Origin: Venatoribacter pacificus
GTDB lineage: Bacteria > Pseudomonadota > Gammaproteobacteria > Pseudomonadales > Oceanobacteraceae
Direction of reading: 5' to 3'
Assembly: GCF_025318105.1 (NCBI RefSeq)
Contig: NZ_JAOANI010000005.1
Coordinates: forward strand, 1-64,000
Length of the DNA stretch: 64,000 nucleotides
Part shown: positions 7,449 to 14,792 of the stretch, piece by piece
Position numbering within the stretch: the first letter of the stretch is position 1
Layout: every line of letters starts with the position of its first letter
Made by a program: the position numbers and the translations under genes
Notes under the pieces: model-generated
What the model was told of the DNA's origin: nothing
Databases searched by the model: none
Seen by the model: only the letters and a program-made list of their open reading frames with translations

Positions 7449-8480
7449 TCAGGGCAACAGCGCGACCTGTTTCAGGCCGGCATCTTCCGCCAGGCCAAAC
7501 ATAATGTTCATGTTCTGTACCGCCTGACCAGACGCACCTTTAACCAGATTATCAATAACTGATAACACAATCACCTGACCGGTATGGGTGTGATGGTGAA
7601 CGGCGATACGGCAAACGTTGCTGCCTTTTACGCTGCGCGTTGCCGGGTGGCTGCCAGCAGGCATAACATCAACGAACGGTTCGTTGGCGTAACGTGCTTC
7701 GTACAACGCTTGCAGATCTTCTGCCAGCCCCGGAGCCTGAGCATAGAGTGTAGAATGAATTCCGCGGATCATCGGCGTCAGATGCGGAACAAAGGTAAGG
7801 TTGACCGCTTTACCCGCGGCGCGTTCCATTCCCTGACGAATTTCCGGCAGGTGACGATGCCCTTTTACCGCATAGGCCATCATCGATTCACTGGCTTCGC
7901 ACAACAGCGAGCCTACGCTGGCACCACGGCCAGCGCCGCTGACGCCGGATTTACAGTCGGCAATCAGCATCTGTTCCGGCAGCAGATTATTTTCCAGTAA
8001 AGGCAGAAAACCCAGCTGTACCGAGGTTGGGTAACAGCCCGGTACGGCAATCAGGCGGGCTTCCTGAATCTGCGCACGGTTCACTTCCGGCAGGCCGTAA
8101 ACAGCCTGAGGCAGCAGGCCCGGCGCACCATGAGGCTGGCCATACCATTTTTCCCACTCAACCGCGTCCTGCAGACGGAAGTCGGCTGACAGGTCGATCA
8201 CGCGCGCGCCGGTATTCAGAATATCTTCTGCCAGCGAGTGCGCAACGCCATGCGGCGTGGCAAAAAACACCACATCGCACTCACCCAGCGTCTGTACATC
8301 GGGTACGCTGAAGCGCAGATCGGTATGACCACGCAGGTTGGGGAACATATCCGCCACCGGCAGGCCATCTTCACTGCGCGAGGTGATCACCTTCAGCTCA
8401 ACGTCCGGATGGTTTACCAGAATTCTGAGCAGCTCTACACCGGTGTATCCGGTGCCACCTACGATACCGACTTTAATCAC
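7449..8480 (-). CDS. argC: N-acetyl-gamma-glutamyl-phosphate reductase
   Basis: Third enzyme of arginine synthesis; NADPH reduces N-acetyl-glutamyl-phosphate to the semialdehyde in the cytoplasm. The Rossmann loop VGIVGGTGYTGVELLRIL opens the protein and the catalytic cysteine lies in AVPGCYPTSVQLG (about residue 149). KSGVSGAGRGAS and PHLTPMIRGI are typical of the family. Length 343 is normal. In Pseudomonas argC occupies the same position relative to erpA and tyrS. No ArgR-type operator was recognised upstream. Confidence 0.97.
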   Translation of the reverse strand: MIKVGIVGGTGYTGVELLRILVNHPDVELKVITSRSEDGLPVADMFPNLRGHTDLRFSVPDVQTLGECDVVFFATPHGVAHSLAEDILNTGARVIDLSADFRLQDAVEWEKWYGQPHGAPGLLPQAVYGLPEVNRAQIQEARLIAVPGCYPTSVQLGFLPLLENNLLPEQMLIADCKSGVSGAGRGASVGSLLCEASESMMAYAVKGHRHLPEIRQGMERAAGKAVNLTFVPHLTPMIRGIHSTLYAQAPGLAEDLQALYEARYANEPFVDVMPAGSHPATRSVKGSNVCRIAVHHHTHTGQVIVLSVIDNLVKGASGQAVQNMNIMFGLAEDAGLKQVALLP

Positions 8481-8546
8481 GCCAAACCTCGTATGTCAGA
8501 AGACCGCCCCGCAAAAACGGGGAGCGGTTAAATACAGAAAGGCAGG

Positions 8547-8605
8547 TATAATACTGATTCTTGTCCCCCGTTGACACCACGCCGGTAAGCCCATTACCGG
8601 ATAAG
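8547..8605 (+). promoter_or_regulatory. candidate -10 and hairpin leader before the ClC gene
   Basis: A consensus -10 TATAAT lies at 8547-8552 without a convincing -35. A 7-base hairpin, CCGGTAA-GCCCA-TTACCGG (8582-8600), follows and touches the AAGGA ribosome site of the ClC gene (about 8603). It could modulate translation. The assignment is weak. Confidence 0.35.
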
Positions 8606-8619
8606 GATGCCGGTTTACC

Positions 8620-10362
8620 GTGAAGCGCCTCAGACAACAGTGGCTCAGCTTGATTTCTTTGTCAGATAACCAGATCGGTCTGGCGCTGCTCTCCCTGCTG
8701 GCAGGTCTGGCCAGTGCGCTGGTGATCACCCTGTTCCGCCTGGCGATTGAATTTCCTTTCGCGACCCTGCTGCCGGTTGCCAACTCGGACGACTTTGAAC
8801 ACCTCAGCGAAACCACACGCATCGCCCTGCTGTTGGGCGGCAGTCTGCTGTTGATTGCTATTTTCTACCTGATCAAACCCGAACGCCGTGGTGTGGGTGT
8901 TACCCATGTTCTGCAACGCATGGAATCGCATCAGGGCTACCTGCCACAGTCGAATATTGTGCTGCAGTGGATTGCCGCCGTCATTGCCATCATCAGCGGC
9001 CACAGCGTGGGGCGCGAAGGCCCGGCCATACACCTGGGTGCCGGTACTGCCAGCCAGATTGGTCAGAGCGTCGGTCTGGCGCATCACCGCCTGCGGATTA
9101 TTGCCGGGGCCGGGGTCGCCAGTGCCATTTCAGCATCGTTTAACACGCCGATGGCGGGCGTCATTTTCGCCATGGAAGTGGTGCTGCTGGAATACAACAT
9201 CCGCGGTTTTATTCCGATTATTCTCGCTTCGGTCGCCGGTGCGATTGTCAGCGAAGCGGTATTCGGCGCACAGACCGCCTTTGCCGTGCCCGGCGTTGAT
9301 ATGAACTCGCTGCTGGAAATCCCCTATATTCTTGCCCTCGGCATTATTGGCGGCATCGTCGCCAGTGGTTTTATTTTGCTGGTGCGTTTTTTTCAGCGTC
9401 TGAACAACTTGCCACTGTGGCTGAAATGGGGCGGCCTGAGCGCGGCAACGGCGTTAATCAGCCTGCAACTGCCGCAGGTAATGGGTATCGGCTACGACAC
9501 GGTTAACGATGCCCTTGCCGGCAAGGTGATAATGGGAACGCTGCTGGGTTTATTACTGGCCAAACTGGTGCTGGCCGCCTGGGCCGCCGCCGTGGGTTTT
9601 CCCGCCGGCCTAATCGGCCCGACCTTATTTATCGGTGCCGCACTGGGTGGTCTGCTCGGGCAATTATCCGCCTGGTGGCTACCGCAATATCCGGTATCCG
9701 TGGGGTTTTATGCTCTGCTCGGTATGGCGGCATTAATGGGAGCAGTTTTGCGTGCGCCATTAGCCGCTCTGGTGGCGCTGCTGGAATTAAGCGCCAACCC
9801 GAACATTATTATGCCGGGCATGCTGACCATCGTGATTGCCAGTCTGGTGGTGAGTGAGGTATTCCGCCTGCCATCGGTATTCGAAGTCCAGCTCGGCGGT
9901 GGCCACAATTATCAACAGCCCGATCCGGTGCAGCAGATGCTGCGCAACACCTGGGTGGCCGAAGCGATGGAACAATCTTTTGTTTCGGCATCGCGTCAGT
10001 TATCACCGGAAGCAGCGGGGTTTATTTTGCAACGCGAACCGGAGTGGCTGCTGCTGGAGGAAGAAAACGTCATCCTGCCCCCGGCGGCACTGGCCGAGGC
10101 GCTGAGCCTGCGTAAAGAGCAGGAAGCAGAAGGCGCTGACAGTAATCCGGATGATATTGACCTGATCGCCATTCCCGCCGACCGCCAGCAGGTTGAACGT
10201 ATTTCGCTTAAAGCCAATCTGCAGGATGCCTTAGACCTGATGCAGCAGCATCACTTACAATGGCTGGCCGTTTACCGCGATGACCAGTCCAGCCGCTGCG
10301 TTGGCATTGTCTCGCGCACTCATATTGAACATTTCTATCACTACCAACCAAGAGGCCGTTGA
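8620..10362 (+). CDS. ClC family chloride channel/transporter-like protein with degenerate CBS tail
   Basis: Integral inner-membrane protein of 580 residues. ClC hallmarks are GREGPAIHLG (the gating glutamate is kept), FNTPMAGVIFAMEV and GFPAGLIGPTLFIGAALGGLLG. A C-terminal cytoplasmic region after about residue 440 ends in a CBS-like repeat (ISLKANLQDALDLMQQHHLQWLAVY). Key residues differ from E. coli ClcA: GSGIP is GVGVT, so the chloride-binding serine is valine; the proton glutamate E203 aligns with valine; and the Y445 region reads LPSVF. Starts at GTG. The stop overlaps the ATG of hemJ (TGATG). Confidence 0.85.
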   Translation: MKRLRQQWLSLISLSDNQIGLALLSLLAGLASALVITLFRLAIEFPFATLLPVANSDDFEHLSETTRIALLLGGSLLLIAIFYLIKPERRGVGVTHVLQRMESHQGYLPQSNIVLQWIAAVIAIISGHSVGREGPAIHLGAGTASQIGQSVGLAHHRLRIIAGAGVASAISASFNTPMAGVIFAMEVVLLEYNIRGFIPIILASVAGAIVSEAVFGAQTAFAVPGVDMNSLLEIPYILALGIIGGIVASGFILLVRFFQRLNNLPLWLKWGGLSAATALISLQLPQVMGIGYDTVNDALAGKVIMGTLLGLLLAKLVLAAWAAAVGFPAGLIGPTLFIGAALGGLLGQLSAWWLPQYPVSVGFYALLGMAALMGAVLRAPLAALVALLELSANPNIIMPGMLTIVIASLVVSEVFRLPSVFEVQLGGGHNYQQPDPVQQMLRNTWVAEAMEQSFVSASRQLSPEAAGFILQREPEWLLLEEENVILPPAALAEALSLRKEQEAEGADSNPDDIDLIAIPADRQQVERISLKANLQDALDLMQQHHLQWLAVYRDDQSSRCVGIVSRTHIEHFYHYQPRGR

Positions 10363-10787
10363 TGCTCTGGGTAAAAGCCTTTCACATCATTGCCGTGGTG
10401 ACCTGGTTTGCCGCCATTTTTTATCTGCCGCGTCTGTTTGTATATCACGCCAGCGCCGATGATCAGGTGTCGCGTGAGCGCTTCAAAATCATGGAACGCA
10501 AGCTGTACCGCGGTATCATGACGCCGTCGATGGTCGTGGTACTGGCGCTGGGCGCCTGGCTGCTGACGTTTAATCCGCGCTACTACTTTATCGACAGCCA
10601 CTGGATGCACGCCAAGCTGACGCTGGTTGCCCTGCTGGTGATTTACCATTTTTACTGCGGCCACTTATTAAAAGTATTCCGCGACGACAATAACCAGCGC
10701 AGCCACGTGTTTTACCGCTGGTTTAACGAAATTCCCGTCTTCATGCTGATCGCCATTGTTATTCTGGTGGTCGTGCGTCCGTTTTAA
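10362..10787 (+). CDS. hemJ: protoporphyrinogen IX oxidase HemJ
   Basis: A 141-residue four-helix inner-membrane protein of the UPF0093/HemJ family, which oxidises protoporphyrinogen IX in heme synthesis. Diagnostic features are the N-terminal WVKAFHIIAVVTWFAAIFYLPRL, with a histidine in helix 1, and YRGIMTPSM, HAKLTLV and RWFNEIPV. The ATG at 10362 shares a base with the ClC stop (TGATG), implying translational coupling; the TTG one codon earlier is not needed. hemL follows after 22 bases, so two heme-pathway steps are paired. Confidence 0.92.
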   Translation: MLWVKAFHIIAVVTWFAAIFYLPRLFVYHASADDQVSRERFKIMERKLYRGIMTPSMVVVLALGAWLLTFNPRYYFIDSHWMHAKLTLVALLVIYHFYCGHLLKVFRDDNNQRSHVFYRWFNEIPVFMLIAIVILVVVRPF

Positions 10788-10809
10788 CTTCTTGTAAAAA
10801 GAGAGTGCT

Positions 10810-12105
10810 ATGAGTTATTCCATCGCCCAGTCCGAAGCCCTGTTTGCCGCCGCACAAAAACACATTCCCGGCGGAGTTAATTCACCGGTGCGTGCATTTA
10901 AAGGCGTGGGCGGCACCCCGATTTTCTTCGATCATGCCAAAGGCGCTTATGTGTTTGACGCCGACGGCAACCGCTATATCGATTATGTTGGCAGCTGGGG
11001 GCCGATGATTCTGGGCCACAGCGCCGATGAAATTCTCGACGCCGTACGCGCCCGTATGGATAAAGGCCTGAGCTTTGGCGCACCGACCCATATCGAAATC
11101 GAAATGGCCGAAGAAGTATGCAAACTGATTCCATCTATGGATATGGTGCGTATGGTGAACTCCGGCACCGAAGCCACCATGAGTGCGATTCGTCTGGCGC
11201 GTGGTTTTACCGGCCGCGATAAGCTGGTGAAATTTGAAGGCTGCTACCACGGCCACGCCGATTCACTGCTGGTAAAAGCCGGCTCCGGCATGCTGACCTT
11301 AGGAGTACCGACCTCTCCGGGTGTGCCGGCCGCCGTTGCCGCCAACACCATCACCCTCGACTACAACAATCTCGACAGCGTCAAAGAATGCTTCGCGCAA
11401 ATGGGCGACGAAATTGCCTGTGTGATCATCGAGCCGGTGGCCGGCAATATGAACTGCATTCCGCCAAGCAAATCCTTCCTGCAGGGTCTGCGTGAGCTGT
11501 GCACCGTGCATGGCATTGTGCTGATTTTTGATGAAGTCATGAGTGGCTTCCGCGCCGCGTTAGGCGGAGCACAGGAGTACTATGACATCGTGCCGGACAT
11601 GACCTGTCTGGGCAAAGTCATCGGCGGCGGTCTGCCGGTGGGTGCCTTTGGTGGTAAGCGCGAAATTATGGAATATCTGGCGCCGCTGGGCCCTGTCTAT
11701 CAGGCCGGTACACTGTCGGGTAATCCGCTGGCGATGGCGGCAGGTCTGGCCATGCTGAAAGCCATTCAGAAGCCCGGTTTCTACGACCAGCTGAACGCCC
11801 GCGTACAATTATTGCTGAACGGTCTGCAGGCCGCTGCCGATGCGCACAATATTCCGTTTACCCACAACAGCGCCGGCTCTATGTTTGGTTTCTTCTTTAC
11901 CGGGCTGAAAGAAGTAAACACCTTCCGCGACGTGGCCGACCACTGTGATGGCGCACGCTTTAATCAGTTCTTCCACGGCATGCTGAAAGAAGGCGTTTAC
12001 CTGGCGCCAAGTTCTTTTGAAGCCGGTTTTATGTCCATCGCCCACAGCGAGCAGGATATTCTGGAAACCATCGCCGCCGCCGATCGGGTAATGGCAACGC
12101 TGTGA
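10810..12105 (+). CDS. hemL: glutamate-1-semialdehyde 2,1-aminomutase
   Basis: PLP enzyme that makes 5-aminolevulinate from glutamate-1-semialdehyde in the C5 route to tetrapyrroles. Fold-type I landmarks are NSGTEATMSAIRLARG (PLP phosphate site), LIFDEVMSGFR (aspartate to the pyridine nitrogen) and LGKVIGGGLPVGAFGG (Schiff-base lysine). The N-terminal HIPGGVNSPVRAF signature is present. 431 residues, normal. A purine-rich ribosome site (AAAAAGAGAG) precedes the ATG. The stop codon overlaps the ATG of the next gene. Confidence 0.97.
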   Translation: MSYSIAQSEALFAAAQKHIPGGVNSPVRAFKGVGGTPIFFDHAKGAYVFDADGNRYIDYVGSWGPMILGHSADEILDAVRARMDKGLSFGAPTHIEIEMAEEVCKLIPSMDMVRMVNSGTEATMSAIRLARGFTGRDKLVKFEGCYHGHADSLLVKAGSGMLTLGVPTSPGVPAAVAANTITLDYNNLDSVKECFAQMGDEIACVIIEPVAGNMNCIPPSKSFLQGLRELCTVHGIVLIFDEVMSGFRAALGGAQEYYDIVPDMTCLGKVIGGGLPVGAFGGKREIMEYLAPLGPVYQAGTLSGNPLAMAAGLAMLKAIQKPGFYDQLNARVQLLLNGLQAAADAHNIPFTHNSAGSMFGFFFTGLKEVNTFRDVADHCDGARFNQFFHGMLKEGVYLAPSSFEAGFMSIAHSEQDILETIAAADRVMATL

Positions 12106-12701
12106 TGAATCCGTTGTTTGCTGCATTAATACTGTTGCTGGTCAGCGCCTGGCTGTGCCTGCAGCAGCGCCCGAACCAGCAACAGCCAAATGACGGAACA
12201 AAAGCAGAATGGCGCGGCGCATCGGCCGCGCGTTTTGCTGCGGGCCTGTTGCTGCTCTGCGCTGCCGTTGCCGGGTTGCTGCAACGGGTTCTGGATCTGC
12301 CGCCGGAGGCCGGTCTGTTACTGCAACAGCTGAGCCTGTATGCCGCGCTGCCGTTGTTAGTCGTGGTACTGGCAACAGATGCTCTGGGTTATCAGTGGTC
12401 GCGGATGATCTGGGGCCGGTTATTACTGGCATTGTGCGTGGTGTTTGAACTCTGCCGCCGGAATAACCAGCTCGATGCATTGCTGATTACCATCGCTGCG
12501 GCAGCCGTAATCGCTCTGCTGCTGGCGCTGTGGAAAATGAGCGCCGTACGTGTCTGGCTGGCCGCGCAACTGATCATGGCCTGCGGCGCACTGGCCTGGG
12601 TCTTGGCCAGTGAACATCAGCCTGAGCCGCTGTTATTCTGGTTAAGTATGACCAGTATCAGTGTTATGCCTATATGGGCGGATCGCATCTCCAGAATCTG
12701 A
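12105..12701 (+). CDS. small multi-pass membrane protein, unknown function
   Basis: A 198-residue, very hydrophobic protein with about five to six predicted helices: residues 1-17, about 41-63, 72-90, 101-117, 124-143 and 150-165. No recognised motif. The ATG overlaps the hemL stop (TGATG), so it is translationally coupled to hemL. A start one codon upstream (GTG) is possible. Whether it has any part in heme synthesis cannot be told from the sequence. Confidence 0.65.
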   Translation: MNPLFAALILLLVSAWLCLQQRPNQQQPNDGTKAEWRGASAARFAAGLLLLCAAVAGLLQRVLDLPPEAGLLLQQLSLYAALPLLVVVLATDALGYQWSRMIWGRLLLALCVVFELCRRNNQLDALLITIAAAAVIALLLALWKMSAVRVWLAAQLIMACGALAWVLASEHQPEPLLFWLSMTSISVMPIWADRISRI

Positions 12702-12720
12702 ACTAGGCTGAGGGGAGTTT

Positions 12721-12801
12721 ATGATCGGTCGATCCTTACGGATCAACCGACAAGCTCCACTTTACCGACCGTTCAGGTGCATCCATGAGTTCAATCCGTG
12801 A
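12721..12801 (+). CDS. possible 26-codon upstream ORF overlapping the MCP start
   Basis: ATG at 12721 is preceded by a strong ribosome site (GAGGGGAG, 12710-12717) and reads 26 arginine/proline-rich codons to TGA at 12799-12801, overlapping the MCP gene (ATG 12785) in another frame. An imperfect hairpin (12726-12747; GGTCGATCC / GGATCAACC) lies within it. The MCP has its own AGGTG site, so this could be a leader peptide or chance. Confidence 0.3.
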   Translation: MIGRSLRINRQAPLYRPFRCIHEFNP

Positions 12802-14278
12802 TGATTTTTACCGTCAGGCTGACCGCTTTTTTCTGGGCATTAACAGCGCTCTTCTGATGGTCTCTTTACTGCTCGCCAACTGGTACAACACCTGGGCCGA
12901 AGCGCTGCTGATTGGTATACCAGCGCTGCTGGTACCGTTCATTGTCAGTAAAGTTTCCCCCGGCAGCCGCCTGTCCCGAATGACCTACGGTGCATCGCTG
13001 ATGGTGTTCTCAGCGCTGCATATCCATCAGGCCCATGGCCTGCTGGAAATGCATTTTGGTATTTTTGCACTGCTCGCCCTGTTGCTGTATTACCGCGACG
13101 TGATGCCGATTCTGGTCGCCGCCGCGACTATTGCCGTACATCACCTGCTGTTTAATTACCTGCAGGAAAACGGCAGTGCTGTCTGGGTATTTGAATCGCG
13201 CACAGGGATCAGCATCGTATTACTGCACGCAGTATTCGTCGTCATTGAATCGGCTGCGCTGATGTACCTCGCCCATAAAAGCTGGCAGGAATTTCAGCAA
13301 AATACCGAGCTGGCCGAAATCGGCGCACACATTGCCCGCGACGGAGAAATTGATCTGACGTTCCGCATCGAACAGCCAGAAGGAAAATTCACTAAATCGT
13401 TTAATGATTTCTTTGCCCTGATGAATGACCTGGTCAGCCAGGTAGCGCAGCTCTCGCGGCAAATTGATGAGGTCGGCCGTTCATTTTCTGAATCGACACA
13501 ACGCATGAGCGCAGGTGCCAAACGCCAGCATACTGAAACAGAAATGATTGCCAACGCCACGACCCAGATGACCTCGTCGATGCAAACCATTTACGGTCAT
13601 TCTCAGGATGCCGCGAGTGCCGCCGCAGCCGCCGATAAAATTGGCCAGGACAGTGAAAAAAGCATACTGCAGGCACGCAGCACCATTGAAAATCTGGCCG
13701 GCAGTATTGATCGCGCCAATCAGGTGATCAAAAACCTGGATACCGAAAGCAACAATATCGGCTCCGTACTGGCCGTTATTCAGGGCATTGCCGAGCAGAC
13801 CAACCTGCTGGCGCTGAACGCTGCGATTGAAGCAGCACGAGCGGGCGAGCAAGGGCGCGGCTTTGCGGTGGTTGCCGATGAAGTACGTACTCTGGCATCC
13901 CGCACCCATGAAAGCACCGAAGAAATTCAGCGCATGATTGAACGCCTGCAGAAAGGTTCAGGCGAAGCCGTCAGCGCGATGGACACCAGTCAGCAAGGCG
14001 TTGACAGCAGTGTTAGCCAAATTGCCGCCAGCAGCGACAACCTGCTGGGTATGAAACAGGCAGTGACCAATATTCATCATATGAGTCAGCAGATTGCCCG
14101 CTCTATCGACGAACAGAACAATGCCATCAGTGAAGTGAATGCCAATCTGAACGTCATCCGCGATATCAGTGAAGAAACCTCCGGCCACGCCAGTGGCTCG
14201 GCGCATAATTCAGAACGGTTAGTGGCTATGGCGACCGACCTGCGTGGTCTGCTGACTCAGTTTCACGTATCGGACTGA
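12785..14278 (+). CDS. methyl-accepting chemotaxis protein with multi-pass N-terminal domain
   Basis: A 497-residue chemoreceptor. Residues 1-165 hold about six membrane helices with almost no periplasmic domain, so it probably senses within the membrane or via the cytoplasm. A short HAMP-like linker (about 175-215) leads to a signalling coiled coil whose tip is GIAEQTNLLALNAAIEAARAGEQGRGFAVVADEVRTLASR (tip starts near residue 332). There is no NWETF-type CheR tether at the C-terminus (it ends LLTQFHVSD). Monocistronic; convergent with the lipoprotein gene 13 bases away. Confidence 0.9.
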   Translation: MSSIRDDFYRQADRFFLGINSALLMVSLLLANWYNTWAEALLIGIPALLVPFIVSKVSPGSRLSRMTYGASLMVFSALHIHQAHGLLEMHFGIFALLALLLYYRDVMPILVAAATIAVHHLLFNYLQENGSAVWVFESRTGISIVLLHAVFVVIESAALMYLAHKSWQEFQQNTELAEIGAHIARDGEIDLTFRIEQPEGKFTKSFNDFFALMNDLVSQVAQLSRQIDEVGRSFSESTQRMSAGAKRQHTETEMIANATTQMTSSMQTIYGHSQDAASAAAAADKIGQDSEKSILQARSTIENLAGSIDRANQVIKNLDTESNNIGSVLAVIQGIAEQTNLLALNAAIEAARAGEQGRGFAVVADEVRTLASRTHESTEEIQRMIERLQKGSGEAVSAMDTSQQGVDSSVSQIAASSDNLLGMKQAVTNIHHMSQQIARSIDEQNNAISEVNANLNVIRDISEETSGHASGSAHNSERLVAMATDLRGLLTQFHVSD

Positions 14279-14291
14279 GCCGATATAAAAA

Positions 14292-14792
14292 TCAAACGTC
14301 CCAAGCCGCCTGCTGACGCAGACGGCGGGCTTCTTCCCCGCGCCCCTGCGCATCCAGCGCTTCGGCCATTAACAAACGCAAACGCCGGGTTAATTCCATG
14401 TCGCCACCGGCAAATACCAGCGCGCGCTGCAGTAACTGTTCGGCGCGTACAGCATCGCCCATCTGCAGGCTGACCCAGGCCTGACGATAAAACACCGCCG
14501 GATTGCGCGGCTGAATCTGGCGCGCCTGATCAAGGTAGGTCATGGCTTTACGCCACAGCTGTTGCTGACGCGCCTGTTCGGCTTTGGCGAACAGGCTGGC
14601 GACCGCCGGGTGATGTTCGCCCTGACTGAGCGAGGCCAGCATACCGTCCTGCCACTGGGGCAGATCGTCGGCCGTTGCCTGTTGCTGTTCCGGTTTTGGC
14701 GGCAGCGGCGTACAGCCGCTCAGCCCACCCAGTAACAGCAATAAGAACAACAGAGGAAGCGGTACAGCTCTCAGAACAACCAGTCGAACCAC
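14292..14792 (-). CDS. TPR lipoprotein, LpoP-like candidate activator of PBP1b
   Basis: A 166-residue lipoprotein: lipobox LSGC ending a leucine-rich signal (cysteine at about residue 27), then TPR-like helices (about 70-160: AEQARQQQLWRKAMTYLDQARQIQPRNPAVFYRQAWVSLQMGDAVRAEQLLQRAL). It starts at GTG 14792 inside the end of mrcB with a strong GAGGAG site eight bases upstream, so the two are translationally linked. In P. aeruginosa a TPR lipoprotein, LpoP, encoded next to ponB activates PBP1b; the location and layout here fit that role. The specific activation is inference. Confidence 0.75.
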   Translation of the reverse strand: MVRLVVLRAVPLPLLFLLLLLGGLSGCTPLPPKPEQQQATADDLPQWQDGMLASLSQGEHHPAVASLFAKAEQARQQQLWRKAMTYLDQARQIQPRNPAVFYRQAWVSLQMGDAVRAEQLLQRALVFAGGDMELTRRLRLLMAEALDAQGRGEEARRLRQQAAWDV

